Shown piece by piece: positions 26,701 through 29,172 of a stretch of DNA of 29,172 nt (positions are counted from its first letter, which is position 1; every line of letters starts with the position of its first letter). The DNA is from Lingula anatina (Eukaryota > Brachiopoda > Lingulata > Lingulida > Lingulidae), in assembly GCF_001039355.2 (NCBI RefSeq), contig NW_019775635.1, positions 1,739,167 to 1,768,338 of the forward strand. The letters run 5' to 3'. A program made the position numbers and the translations under genes. The notes under the pieces are model-generated. The model made no database searches, was not told the DNA's origin, and was given only the letters and a program-made list of their open reading frames with translations.

Positions 26701-29172
26701 GCCATCATAAAACACATGTTGAAGGAAATGTCCAAGGACAATGGGACAACTACCAAAAATGGAACTATTTTGGGAAATGTGCTAAATTTCTCTGACAAAA
26801 ACCAGTCACTGTTAGAAAACATCAGCAGCTTGACAAAGTTTGCCATGGAAGAAGGTAAGGCACTTTGAAAGTTTCTGTAGACTCTATTTCATACAGGGGA
26901 CTTTTGTGCATTGTTTTTTCATATCAGAAATATCTAGGTTTTTACAGAGGATATATTGATGCAATTTCATACATGTGTACTGATTAGTAATGGGTTCTGA
27001 CATGTTCTTTCATAACACTTTAATTCCATTTTCTTTAACTAACTTATAGATGTTTGTGTTTATTTTGAACTAAATTAAATCTTAATGTAATTTTTTTTAT
27101 TTTATAATTTCTATTTGAACTCAATTATATGTAAAACTTCAATATTTTAGTTAAAATCATTTAAATAAACTTATTATAATTTTATAAAATTATTTCAGAC
27201 ATAGACACAGAGAAGAATCTAGATCTCCTGATGGGAACCAACAAACCCAAGCAGAACACTGGAATCTCCACCAGTCTGCTACAGTTCAGCGCGCAGACGA
27301 CCTCTGCTCGGACCCAGCTCTCCATTATACACAGGCTGATCAAGAAGGGCAAAGATACACTGGGAGGACCCAAGGGGAAAAAGGTTTGGGAGAGTTTCTC
27401 ATGGTCTGATAGATTGGAAAATGGATGGTGTGATTATTTTTTTTATATGAAAAAAAGAGTATAATTTACTGAAGTATATGGAAAAAAGAGTATAATTCAC
27501 TAAATTCAATTAATTCACATGTAGGTAGTCACTGTAACTACACTTATGACAATGTAGCGCTGACACTATAAACTATGTAACATGCTCTTTTATGGAGGCA
27601 CAACTAGTATTTGGTAATGGCAAACATATGCTAATCAAAATTGTTATTGAAGTGGTAAATTTGAATCAGATGTTGAGCAAGCACCATGGTGTAGTGATTT
27701 GAAAATCAAGAAGTTGGTAGGCATTGGAACTGCAATTCAGGATAGATAGATATTCTTTTGTAATGCTGTTAATTTTCATCCTACATTCCAGGTATTGGTG
27801 TTTGTTGATGACTTCAACATGCCAGCCCCTGAGGAATATGGAGCTCAGCCCCCACTGGAACTTCTCAGGCAGTTTCTGGATCTGGGCGGCTTCTTTGACA
27901 CTAGGAGAATGTTGTGGAAGGTATGACTTTATCCATGTATAATGATTTGAATCTCATAAAAAGGTTCCTATTGAGAGGTAAAAAAAAGTTTAATTAGATT
28001 AATTTAATTAGAATTACTAAACATGTCACTGATGTCAGATATAATTCATAAAGATATTAAAGAAAATGCCAGGTGCCTGTTTATTTCAGGTGCCTGTTTT
28101 GTTTGCATTATATTAACAATTACATGTAAAAAATGGTTTGATTTCAGACAACTGTAATTATACCCACACAAAAATCAGCAATTTTTTATTAATATTTTTC
28201 ATTAACTACCTTTTGACTTATTTGTTATAACATCATGGTTAAAGATAAGTATCTGTGGCAATATAGCAGGTGTCTTGATTGGGGTGTGTGTGATAAAATA
28301 TTAAAATGAAGATATATTTCAGGACATCATGGATGTGACCCTAGTGGGGGCGTGTGGACCCGTGGGTGGAGGCAGAAACCCTGTCAGCCCTAGACTTCTC
28401 AAACACTTCTGGTAGGGAAATATCACAGCTTCAGTTTTCAGTTTTTGTTTTGCAAAGCCGTACATCTGATTTACATAAAAATCAAGTGAAAAAGATTTTT
28501 CAGTGTCTCTTGTGTTAATATTGTAGAAAAAAGTCTAAAGAGACTTAACATCATGCTTTACAAACAAAAACATGTTAAGTCTGGTTAGAGTAGTTTTTTC
28601 TTTTACCATACATGTTTTTGTCTTGACAAACCCGAGGTGCATGATTGAAATGCCCTCAGAAAGATTTAATTAATTGGTTGATTAATTTATTCATTTATCA
28701 TTACAGTATGCTAGCAGTGCCCCAGCCCTCCACCCGGTCTCTTCAGCATATCTACCAGGTCCAGCTGGGCAGGTACTTCCAAGATGGCGACTTCATGCCG
28801 GAGGTGAAAGAGTCCCTGTTCTCTCTGGTGTCAGCTAGTATAGCGATGTACTACAAGATGTGTATGAATATGCTGCCCACTCCGGCCAAGTCACATTATA
28901 CTTTTAATATCAGGGATCTCACAGATGTAAGTATTGGGGATTAGAGGGTTTGATTGTGTACAGGAGAATAACTGAAACTTTGATCAGTAATGTGCATGAG
29001 TTGCTTTGTCAGTTTATGTATTTCCAAATACTCGAGGCGTATCTTAATTTTGCTCTGTAGAAGCCTTAGAGCATAAGATAAGCCTAAAATAGTTATATTA
29101 GTGTGATATTTCCCTGTCCTCTAGGTAATCACGGGTCTGTTACAAGCTCACCAGCAGGTCATAGTAATATAA
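811..29172 (+). CDS. Axonemal dynein heavy chain, partial (DNAH14-like; 41 exons traced)
   Basis: This is the heavy chain of an axonemal dynein, an ATP-driven microtubule motor of cilia and flagella; its AAA ring hydrolyses ATP and swings the linker. About 2,280 codons are visible, against roughly 4,000-4,600 for full heavy chains. In order they cover the end of the tail, the linker, AAA1 ([18 protein letters not shown]), AAA2 (GPTGGGKST) and AAA3 ([15 protein letters not shown]). Each exon boundary is GT-AG and phases agree across all junctions except the damaged linker exon near 8849. The first visible exon starts inside a codon, so the 5' end is outside the window; AAA4-6, stalk and microtubule-binding domain are missing at the 3' end. 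The wording in AAA3 ([25 protein letters not shown]) recalls DNAH14; DNAH6 is the main alternative. The dynein heavy chain call is near certain, the paralogue is not. Confidence 0.95.
1183..1277 (+). CDS. DHC exon 2: acidic low-complexity segment
   Basis: This exon follows cgttacag and starts with a run of 13 acidic residues (E/D), followed by [18 protein letters not shown]. It ends with two bases (ag) before gtaagg. The phases to exons 1 and 3 match, which is why I accept it despite its low complexity. Such an acidic, serine/proline stretch is not part of the conserved dynein tail and is probably disordered. The following intron carries a (TTTA)n microsatellite. Confidence 0.75.
1419..1473. 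repeat. (TTTA)n microsatellite
   Basis: About 13 uninterrupted ATTT/TTTA units lie in the intron between exons 2 and 3. Confidence 0.97.
1571..1742 (+). CDS. DHC exon 3: basic tail segment
   Basis: The exon start after ccatttaaag is chosen because it alone supplies the one base needed by exon 2 and keeps the frame open; another AG at about 1600 would also fit the phase. It encodes [16 protein letters not shown], then [20 protein letters not shown] and ends TKTLNADD before gtaagc, phase 0. No conserved dynein motif falls here. The following intron (1743-2057) is plain AT-rich sequence. Confidence 0.7.
2058..2268 (+). CDS. DHC exon 4: tail segment
   Basis: After atccaag the frame reads [18 protein letters not shown], then [18 protein letters not shown], a basic stretch ([13 protein letters not shown]) and ends DEPDFS plus one base before gtaaga. 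It is a variable, probably partly disordered part of the tail. The intron 2269-2783 carries a CA microsatellite and otherwise nothing recognisable. Confidence 0.8.
2654..2709. repeat. (CA)n microsatellite
   Basis: A CA/CG dinucleotide tract (cacacacgcacgcacgcaca...) lies in intron 4. Confidence 0.97.
2784..2889 (+). CDS. DHC exon 5: acidic tail segment
   Basis: The acceptor gatatttcag is followed by [19 protein letters not shown], then [17 protein letters not shown]. It ends with gg before gtgagc. This is the second acidic low-complexity stretch of the N-terminal region. The following intron contains a partial copy of exon 6. Confidence 0.8.
2977..3018 (+). pseudogene. Partial duplicate of exon 6 inside intron 5
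   Basis: Forty-two bases repeat the start of exon 6 (3096-3137). Both copies translate as [14 protein letters not shown], and all four nucleotide differences are synonymous. The copy then runs into AAA AAA TAG (3019-3027). Its acceptor is changed: the true exon has ttcag|t gct while the copy has ccaag|gct, so splicing there would shift the frame and meet a TAG at once. The related upstream AT-rich sequence suggests a tandem duplication with a period of about 119 bp. Confidence 0.85.
3095..3234 (+). CDS. DHC exon 6: tail segment
   Basis: After attactttcag the exon supplies one base to finish Gly and encodes [18 protein letters not shown], then [16 protein letters not shown] and ends GFEYTV plus one base before gttagt. 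Phases fit exons 5 and 7. The next intron (3235-3766) is dominated by a TG-rich tract. Confidence 0.88.
3484..3712. repeat. TG-rich microsatellite with higher-order units
   Basis: A tract of (TG)n with regularly spaced interruptions (tttatgcatgtgta, tccatacatgtgtagg) fills about 230 bases of intron 6. The long cysteine/valine and histidine/threonine reading frames across it on both strands are products of the dinucleotide repeat. Confidence 0.95.
3767..3999 (+). CDS. DHC exon 7: tail segment with conserved helical end
   Basis: The acceptor atcctgttccag opens an exon encoding [18 protein letters not shown], an acidic/basic linker ([15 protein letters not shown]) and [20 protein letters not shown], ending VADFSE|gtaatt in phase 0. 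The intron 4000-4520 is 521 bases of AT-rich DNA in which I see no further exon or repeat. Confidence 0.9.
4521..4643 (+). CDS. DHC exon 8: tail segment
   Basis: A strong pyrimidine-rich acceptor (ccctgtccacag) precedes 41 codons: [19 protein letters not shown], then a segment ending HVLSIHTDQ|gtgagc. Phase 0 at both ends. The intron 4644-4993 holds nothing recognised. Confidence 0.9.
4994..5167 (+). CDS. DHC exon 9: tail segment
   Basis: Encodes 58 codons, [18 protein letters not shown], then [20 protein letters not shown] and ends LINIIK|gtaagt; phase 0 at both ends. The region is helical and resembles the end of the heavy-chain tail before the linker. The intron 5168-5543 is AT-rich with no recognised element. 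Confidence 0.92.
5544..5762 (+). CDS. DHC exon 10: tail/linker entry
   Basis: After ctttatctctag it encodes [20 protein letters not shown], then [15 protein letters not shown] and ends PSFQHLK|gtgagt (73 codons, phase 0). The VEEFVEHL...F pattern is the conserved start of the region leading into the linker in dynein heavy chains. Confidence 0.93.
5811..5980. mobile_element. hAT-like MITE, 170 bp, complete
   Basis: The element begins CAGGGGCGGATCC and ends with ATCCGCCCCTG, a perfect 11-bp terminal inverted repeat of the type seen at hAT transposon ends. Its right half holds a hairpin (ccgtcatctggg at 5938-5949, loop aga, cccagaagacgg at 5953-5964, one mismatch). The CCGTCTTCTG-like motif recurs several times inside. 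It has no coding capacity. I could not find a clear 8-bp target duplication. A truncated second copy is at 7952. It sits in intron 10 just after the donor. Confidence 0.75.
6268..6548 (+). CDS. DHC exon 11: linker N-terminal region
   Basis: After tttgttttccag it encodes [17 protein letters not shown], then [21 protein letters not shown], and [17 protein letters not shown], ending KKFS plus ga before gtaagt. The pattern of coiled helices followed by a conserved KA..Y...Q is typical of the start of the dynein linker domain. The intron 6549-6956 shows nothing recognisable. Confidence 0.93.
6957..7189 (+). CDS. DHC exon 12: linker
   Basis: One base completes Glu, then [18 protein letters not shown], then [19 protein letters not shown], a conserved linker signature (LW.....W), ending VFMLEK plus one base before gtacag. 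Phases fit both sides. Confidence 0.94.
7416..7606 (+). CDS. DHC exon 13: linker core
   Basis: Encodes [20 protein letters not shown], then [20 protein letters not shown], and ends LLDMN|gtatga (phase 0). The LRNPALRxRHW motif is one of the most conserved features of dynein linkers. The donor gtatga is less typical than its neighbours. Confidence 0.96.
7851..7931 (+). CDS. DHC exon 14: linker core
   Basis: Twenty-seven codons, [18 protein letters not shown], then HTLEIMLNK|gtaata, the conserved I..I...A..E..LE..L pattern of the linker. In other heavy chains this is followed by roughly 85 residues of linker that should end in an FSxPDIQRQLP motif; that piece is not found before 8849. Confidence 0.95.
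7952..8040. mobile_element. hAT-like MITE, left half only
   Basis: This segment repeats the first 90 or so bases of the element at 5811 (caggggc.gatccagagatattt...ctgacagtcttc...gaccatcttctgacag). Its right half is absent, because the 3' end of a LINE on the - strand abuts it. The LINE evidently inserted into or next to the MITE, or the join is secondary. Confidence 0.75.
8041..8848 (-). mobile_element. Non-LTR retrotransposon (LINE) 3' fragment
   Basis: An open frame reading from about 8848 down to a stop at 8203 encodes the C-terminal part of a LINE reverse transcriptase, about 215 residues. Recognisable are [35 protein letters not shown], then [16 protein letters not shown] and [11 protein letters not shown]. 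These are the thumb/post-catalytic motifs of Jockey/CR1-group elements. The catalytic YADD region lies upstream and is absent. The element ends in a short (TTATTA)-type tail (8041-8062 on + as ataataat...). The frame has no stops, so the copy is probably young. It is cut off exactly at the N at 8849; its apparent first residues beyond the N are dynein sequence. Confidence 0.85.
8849..8871 (+). CDS. DHC exon 15: last 23 bases of an otherwise missing linker exon
   Basis: Reading from the N, the bases give (n)TC TCT ACA CCT GAC ATA CAG AG|gtaaga, that is (F)STPDIQR. This is the end of the conserved linker phrase that precedes QLPNEAK in dyneins, and exon 16 begins exactly with the missing base and QLPNEAK. 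If N is T the first codon is Phe, as expected. The two bases left over fit exon 16. The remainder of this exon, and probably a neighbouring one, is absent where the LINE fragment ends. Confidence 0.85.
8850..8942 (+). repeat. Triplicated exon end plus splice donor (31-bp unit x3)
   Basis: Three units of 31 bp (8850-8880, 8881-8911, 8912-8942) each contain tctctacacctgacatac, the exon end and gtaagatat. Units 1 and 2 are identical; unit 3 has one change (cagag to cacag). Each carries an intact donor. Only the first keeps the dynein frame: reading into unit 2 gives TAA at 8873-8875. The rest of this intron to 9671 holds a poly(A) run and short (CA)n near 9570-9617 and no recognised exon. Confidence 0.95.
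9672..9843 (+). CDS. DHC exon 16: linker
   Basis: Encodes R, then [20 protein letters not shown] and later [19 protein letters not shown]|gtaatt, phase 0. QLPxEAxxFxxVDKxWK and LExLQxxNxxLExIxKxLE are hallmark linker motifs. The intron 9844-10176 has nothing recognisable. Confidence 0.97.
10177..10281 (+). CDS. DHC exon 17: linker (YLEx[15 protein letters not shown])
   Basis: Thirty-five codons, [19 protein letters not shown], then [16 protein letters not shown]|gtcagt. This is the most conserved linker phrase of all dynein heavy chains. Phase 0 at both ends. Confidence 0.98.
10495..10613 (+). CDS. DHC exon 18: linker
   Basis: Encodes [17 protein letters not shown], then [13 protein letters not shown] plus aa before gtaatt. 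PHLxKCFxNIxxL and MxSxEGExV are family motifs of the linker end. Confidence 0.97.
10836..10910 (+). CDS. DHC exon 19: linker
   Basis: A short exon: [25 protein letters not shown] plus aa before gtgagc. GxVExWLxxVExxM is conserved. The intron 10911-11227 holds nothing recognised. Confidence 0.96.
11228..11315 (+). CDS. DHC exon 20: linker
   Basis: Encodes [21 protein letters not shown], then HPGQVVLTV|gtacgg (phase 0). The W...hPGQVvL pattern is the usual linker sequence before QIxW/M. The intron 11316-11642 is plain AT-rich sequence. Confidence 0.95.
11643..11893 (+). CDS. DHC exon 21: linker to AAA1
   Basis: Encodes [18 protein letters not shown], a helix with [37 protein letters not shown] and ends DDFEWM plus aa before gtgagt. 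LxxEALxxIxVHxRDxV and F.W. are conserved just before AAA1. The intron 11894-12212 shows nothing further. Confidence 0.97.
12213..12444 (+). CDS. DHC exon 22: AAA1 with catalytic P-loop
   Basis: Encodes QLRYQWDE, then [37 protein letters not shown] and the Walker [11 protein letters not shown] (12397-12423), ending VKDLAK|gtaggt. AAA1 is the main ATP hydrolysis site of dynein; its lysine and threonine are intact here, so the motor site looks functional. Phases fit on both sides. Confidence 0.98.
12666..12865 (+). CDS. DHC exon 23: AAA1 with Walker B
   Basis: Encodes [60 protein letters not shown] and ends DTGAP plus aa before gtaggt. CFDEFNRI is the Walker B with the catalytic glutamate. The stretch before it has SSQSGSWS where most paralogues have LxQxGAWC/A, a mild departure. 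The intron 12866-13112 holds nothing recognised. Confidence 0.98.
13113..13181 (+). CDS. DHC exon 24: AAA1 sensor I
   Basis: Short exon: [23 protein letters not shown] plus ag before gtatgt. ITMNP carries the sensor I asparagine. The split codon completed in exon 25 is AGT, serine, where most dyneins have glycine. The intron 13182-13481 is plain. Confidence 0.96.
13482..13668 (+). CDS. DHC exon 25: AAA1
   Basis: Encodes (S)[57 protein letters not shown] and ends SQQ|gtacag. YAGR.ELPDNLK.LFR..AMM.PDY is diagnostic of AAA1. The following intron (13669-14027) contains a small imperfect tandem duplication of about 45 bp (agagactaactttaatgtctaaa and agagactaactttcatatctaaa, 13686-13760). Confidence 0.98.
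14028..14107 (+). CDS. DHC exon 26: AAA1 C-terminal helices
   Basis: Encodes [26 protein letters not shown] plus ag before gtagtg. HYDFGxRAxKSVL is invariant in dynein heavy chains. Confidence 0.97.
14303..14480 (+). CDS. DHC exon 27: AAA1/AAA2 junction
   Basis: Encodes (S)[59 protein letters not shown]|gtaaaa, phase 0. RDxNxPKFLxxDxxLF and LFPGI are the conserved transition to AAA2. The next intron holds a decayed copy of the start of exon 28. Confidence 0.97.
14829..14875 (+). pseudogene. Duplicate of the start of exon 28 inside intron 27
   Basis: Forty-seven bases after an intact-looking acceptor (gtatgttccag, AG at 14827-14828) repeat the start of exon 28 (14971-15017). They read [15 protein letters not shown] against [15 protein letters not shown]: six codons differ, five of them synonymous. 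After TTC it leaves homology and the frame runs open through intron sequence to a TAG at 15018-15020. The intronic DNA before each copy is also similar (ctatctattatatatctcctg), so the duplication includes the acceptor. Confidence 0.85.
14971..15222 (+). CDS. DHC exon 28: AAA2 with P-loop
   Basis: After gtgtaccttctag it encodes [39 protein letters not shown], the Walker [28 protein letters not shown] and ends KPGMFV|gtatgt (84 codons, phase 0). This is the structural ATP site of AAA2. The intron 15223-15509 has no recognised element. Confidence 0.97.
15510..15746 (+). CDS. DHC exon 29: AAA2 with start of a Ser/Thr-rich insert
   Basis: Encodes [51 protein letters not shown] and then a Thr/Ala/Ser-rich tail ([20 protein letters not shown]...) before gtgagt. 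LGELYGExxxxTxEWxDG is the AAA2 hallmark. Most paralogues have a short NDTSED loop where the Thr/Ala-rich tail starts. The following intron is by far the longest of the gene. Confidence 0.95.
15747..16511. other. Start of the giant intron 29, no gene
   Basis: This part of the intron is AT-rich with a (TG)n tract at 15898-15926. Segments near 15935-16050 and 16250-16330 are less AT-rich; they may belong to the 3' untranslated region of the - strand ankyrin gene, but I find no coding frame in them. No clear AATAAA lies close downstream of the ankyrin stop on the - strand. Confidence 0.6.
16512..17588 (-). CDS. Ankyrin-repeat and death-domain protein, last exon
   Basis: A frame of 357 codons (ATG at 17585-17583, TGA at 16514-16512) encodes a Ser/Lys-rich start (residues 1-52), about five ankyrin repeats (54-216; for example [39 protein letters not shown]), a Ser/Thr-rich spacer (217-263), and a C-terminal death domain (about 266-354: [19 protein letters not shown] ... 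HIEHK ... [11 protein letters not shown]). Such proteins act as adaptors in innate-immune and cell-death signalling through death-domain contacts. The ATG is preceded by a good - strand acceptor (catcatttcag|ggtATG), so this exon is spliced to at least one upstream exon. A candidate donor on the - strand is aaag|gtatgt at 18187/18186. The gene lies wholly within dynein intron 29, antisense to it. The exact family (ANKDD1-like) is not proven. Confidence 0.88.
   Translation of the reverse strand, partial: GMEPMIYACRSRAASVTSKAKSNDSLASLPTSKESKEGFLQSLISKVTSKKDKLPDSLHDAIQEGRIQDVCKLLQNFNPKYIFEKTNSNSDPPLIAATQCGHKDIVELLLRYGDNVNRQNASGATPLMIASRVGNLSIMQTLLRNPGIAVNHTDFHHKTALLWCMQASDEHYTLEAVKILLDNGVNPSLEDKSGNTALTLAKKKGFFAIVDVLCKHMNEHKVNNTKDHLTSSGEFENSLSSITTISSHSFGASSFASSHIDTGEDNTLAKTIQVVAKRIGTDWKMLFRDLYLQPGQQARSVSVKHIEHKAQGLYDMAYEALMEWRQSQGDGATVQVLRNALLECGRKDIADMIRDQET
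18795..18848. repeat. (ATT)n microsatellite
   Basis: About 17 ATT units follow a C run at 18774-18783; together they create a poly-isoleucine reading frame that is not a gene. Confidence 0.97.
19569..19574 (-). terminator. Probable polyadenylation signal of the TRIM-NHL gene
   Basis: TTTATT on the + strand reads AATAAA on the - strand, about 125 bases downstream of the TRIM-NHL stop. It lies within a TTA-rich tract, so chance occurrence is possible. Confidence 0.45.
19699..21450 (-). CDS. RING / B-box / coiled-coil / NHL-repeat protein (TRIM-NHL type), single exon
   Basis: An intact 583-residue frame. Residues 19-62 form a complete C3HC4 RING (C19, C22, C35, H37, C40, C43, C59, C62), so E3 ubiquitin-ligase activity is likely. 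Residues 95-128 form a B-box2 (C95, H98, C107, C110, C115, C118, H125, H128). A charged coiled coil runs about 135-275, and the C-terminal half (about 322-583) is an NHL beta-propeller with repeats such as [38 protein letters not shown] and [17 protein letters not shown]. The family resembles TRIM2/3/32/56/71; large intronless sets of such genes are typical of molluscs, often linked to immunity. The start has a strong context (ataATGG). The gene is nested antisense in dynein intron 29. No orthologue can be named with confidence. Confidence 0.95.
   Translation of the reverse strand: MAACVPQSREDGTADLRNCPKCKKRMTAPRLLLSCWHILCENCLADAIKGKKSRETFQCFVCSKDVPVPWEGVAEFPVPLFLQCEPVPSTTDVPCSQHYEEKVTMYCKKCDTAICHVCVVTEDCHKDHPCVSVRTSFDDLDSKKRHLGNQVQKLRVKIKEKNDTITELDRQEKELTEEEDEAERQIEIHSQQLIDFIKREKEKMKHQLRAKVTVEQHFLKKKRRDVINSRNGMEMIAELAVHLMENATPKEMMMHQKSLSSTMAKHEAETKDTISKKDKVEYVPHSDSKVKNTIGKMSGGTLSLDGLKLVAEFSAKAAVDKYTPDIVALAVDNAMNIVVPDRNNNNLKLFDRSGRLVSVWSGDGEHQLSSPTGVCCTSDGNIAICSWGYWKILFLDSQQKFKITRVISGFSCTGAVFSNDHLVCAAGDGSSACVVIFNTHDGSVVRQIRKDKDGRELFRHPSGIALTKQGNLVVTDIGKNCVYVLTMEGEVLHRYGRKGSASEGDDCLDHPYGVCVDQFGHILVTDSGNDRIHMLSPKAEFICHLVTEGDGLVRPQGIALDQDGHLIVSEEVTGKIKVFDYLI
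21441..21567 (-). repeat. TRIM-NHL promoter/start region, proximal copy
   Basis: This 127-bp block covers the first codons, the short leader, the TATA-like box and about 65 bases further upstream. It is about 88 percent identical by eye to 22363-22488 in the same orientation. Between and beyond the two copies (21568-22362) I find only AT-rich sequence. Confidence 0.85.
21489..21498 (-). promoter_or_regulatory. TATA-like box upstream of the TRIM-NHL start
   Basis: On the - strand this reads TATAATAAAA, starting 48 bases before the ATG. Transcription about 30 bases downstream would leave a 5' untranslated leader of roughly 20 bases. The box is preserved in the duplicated copy of this region at 22363-22488, which supports it. 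Confidence 0.5.
22363..22488 (-). repeat. Second, distal copy of the TRIM-NHL promoter/start region
   Basis: Aligned with 21441-21567 at an offset of about 922 bases. It keeps the TATA-like element (ttttattata on the + strand) and an ATG (22372-22370 on the - strand) that opens only MVAWLISG before a stop. It looks like the remnant of a tandemly duplicated gene or a duplicated promoter. Downstream of its ATG there is no TRIM coding sequence. Confidence 0.85.
22489..23497. other. End of giant intron 29
   Basis: AT-rich DNA with a G run (22830-22841), a TG-rich stretch (about 23155-23245) and a pyrimidine-rich segment (23330-23410). The only coding-like piece is a 14-codon open frame starting at an ATG in good context (22872-22913) that ends at gtaagg. 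No complete gene is seen. Confidence 0.6.
23498..23647 (+). CDS. DHC exon 30: rest of the AAA2 low-complexity insert
   Basis: Fifty codons after atcttccag: [20 protein letters not shown], then [16 protein letters not shown] and VDWKWL|gtaaga. Only the last residues (WKWL) rejoin the conserved AAA2 sequence (usually ..HKWxxxDGPVD). Phase 0 at both ends. The insert of about 70 residues, shared with exon 29, is interrupted by the giant intron. Confidence 0.92.
23664..23781. repeat. (CT)n-rich low-complexity tract
   Basis: A CTCTCT tract just after the exon 30 donor yields long Ser/Leu and Arg/Glu reading frames on the two strands; these are not genes. Confidence 0.95.
24007..24195 (+). CDS. DHC exon 31: AAA2 Walker B to arginine finger
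   Basis: Encodes [60 protein letters not shown] and VYM|gtaagt. [29 protein letters not shown] and FEVxxLxxASPATxSRC are defining AAA2 motifs; the SRC arginine acts on the AAA1 nucleotide. Phase 0 both ends. Degenerate copies of its 3' edge follow in the intron. Confidence 0.98.
24160..24560 (+). repeat. Degenerate tandem copies of the exon 31 end and donor
   Basis: After the true edge (24160-24195 plus gtaagtactgagacaatattt) related blocks start near 24329, 24420 and 24519, with a further partial one near 24270. The block at 24420-24457 is the best: [11 protein letters not shown] followed by gtaagt, against [11 protein letters not shown] in the exon. Others are eroded (one has a TAA). Intronic sequence such as gacaatatttaggcatt...gttgtaattgta is duplicated too. 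Confidence 0.8.
24751..25006 (+). CDS. DHC exon 32: AAA2 C-terminal part
   Basis: Encodes [20 protein letters not shown], then [39 protein letters not shown] and ends FGDP plus one base before gtgtgt. DPxxLGWxPYVxxWL is conserved in all axonemal heavy chains. The intron 25007-25286 is plain. Confidence 0.97.
25287..25470 (+). CDS. DHC exon 33: Ser-rich and basic insert
   Basis: After ttctctgtgtag it encodes [20 protein letters not shown], then [19 protein letters not shown] and ends KKDQPH plus aa before gtaaat. It lies in the AAA2/AAA3 spacer, where many paralogues have only a short loop. It is probably disordered; no motif is recognised. Phases match exons 32 and 34. Confidence 0.88.
25647..25882 (+). 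CDS. DHC exon 34: AAA2/AAA3 spacer
   Basis: Encodes [38 protein letters not shown], an acidic/basic segment and [19 protein letters not shown] with L and one base before gtaagt. The F.F...WA.GG.L pattern matches the conserved FxFxxxWxxGG of dyneins. The intron 25883-26219 holds nothing recognised. Confidence 0.96.
26220..26498 (+). CDS. DHC exon 35: AAA3 N-terminal part
   Basis: Encodes [39 protein letters not shown], then [19 protein letters not shown] and HPVLLT plus one base before gtaaga. TVDTVRY.FL...L....PVLLTG is the classic lead into the AAA3 P-loop. The donor splits the first glycine codon of Walker A. Confidence 0.97.
26678..26854 (+). CDS. DHC exon 36: AAA3 P-loop
   Basis: Completes the P-loop GESGVGKS and continues [15 protein letters not shown], then [17 protein letters not shown] and FAMEE with one base before gtaagg. 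AAA3 is a regulatory nucleotide site; its lysine is intact. The intron 26855-27198 is plain AT-rich DNA. Confidence 0.97.
27199..27383 (+). CDS. DHC exon 37: AAA3
   Basis: Encodes [37 protein letters not shown], and [12 protein letters not shown]|gtttgg. FSAQTTSxRTQxxI and GPxGKK are conserved AAA3 motifs. The donor gtttgg is weak, but the phase to exon 38 is perfect. The intron 27384-27791 contains a 30-bp imperfect tandem repeat (aaaaaagagtataattYac, 27449-27500). Confidence 0.96.
27792..27920 (+). CDS. DHC exon 38: AAA3 Walker B
   Basis: Forty-three codons: [43 protein letters not shown]|gtatga. FVDDFNMP is the Walker B region of AAA3. The wording [17 protein letters not shown] is one reason for favouring a DNAH14-type chain. 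The intron 27921-28322 holds a short direct repeat (caggtgcctgttt, near 28068 and 28088). Confidence 0.98.
28323..28411 (+). CDS. DHC exon 39: AAA3 sensor
   Basis: Encodes [29 protein letters not shown] plus tg before gtaggg. ACxPxGGGRNPxxPRxxxHF is invariant across dynein heavy chains. The intron 28412-28706 is plain. Confidence 0.98.
28707..28926 (+). CDS. DHC exon 40: AAA3 C-terminal part
   Basis: Encodes [18 protein letters not shown], then [20 protein letters not shown] and [18 protein letters not shown]|gtaagt. LPTPxKSHYxFNxRDL is the conserved end of AAA3. Confidence 0.98.
29125..29172 (+). CDS. DHC exon 41: start only, cut by the window end
   Basis: After gtcctctag the frame reads [13 protein letters not shown], matching the VxxGxLQAx that follows NxRDL in dyneins. 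The window ends gtc ata gta ata taa. I read gtaata at 29164 as a possible donor (exon end 29163) and not the TAA as the true stop, because AAA4-6, the stalk and the microtubule-binding domain are still to come. Confidence 0.75.
   Translation, partial: VITGLLQAHQQVIVI

Overview
The window is animal genomic DNA: short GT-AG exons in AT-rich introns full of microsatellites, one very large cilium/flagellum gene, a single-exon TRIM-NHL gene, an ankyrin/death-domain gene and transposon debris. The architecture and the TGACCTTTGACCT-type repeats suggest a lophotrochozoan, probably a bivalve or other mollusc; this is inference from general style, not a match to a species.

The whole + strand from 811 to the last base is one gene, a partial axonemal dynein heavy chain. 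I traced 41 exons with compatible reading phases. They run from the end of the N-terminal tail (exons 1-6, two of them acidic and low in complexity), through the tail/linker region (exons 7-21), AAA1 (exons 22-27, Walker [11 protein letters not shown] and Walker B CFDEFNRI), AAA2 (exons 28-32, GPTGGGKST), an AAA2/AAA3 spacer with a charged insert (exon 33), to AAA3 (exons 34-41, GESGVGKS and VDDFNMP). AAA4-AAA6, stalk and microtubule-binding domain lie beyond the window. Wording in AAA1 and AAA3 resembles the DNAH14 type more than DNAH6, but I cannot prove the paralogue. The gene is broken at one place: the linker exon that should end in ...FSTPDIQR survives only as its last 22-23 bases, next to a single N at 8849 that also cuts off a LINE fragment on the - strand. 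I read that as an assembly gap.

Intron 29 (15747-23497, about 7.75 kb, splitting AAA2) holds two genes on the - strand: an ankyrin-repeat/death-domain protein (16512-17588) and an intronless RING/B-box/coiled-coil/NHL protein (19699-21450). The promoter and start region of the latter is present a second time about 0.92 kb further upstream. Before 811 lie a 145-bp tandem repeat with DR1-like sites and a possible last exon of an upstream gene.

The most unusual signal is a recurring theme inside the dynein gene. At four separate introns the edge of an exon, with its splice site, is duplicated in tandem (2977-3018, 8850-8942, 14829-14875, 24160-24560). In the two 5'-edge copies, nine of ten codon differences from the true exon are synonymous. 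This could be real exon-edge duplication, decaying alternative exons, or divergent haplotypes falsely assembled in tandem.
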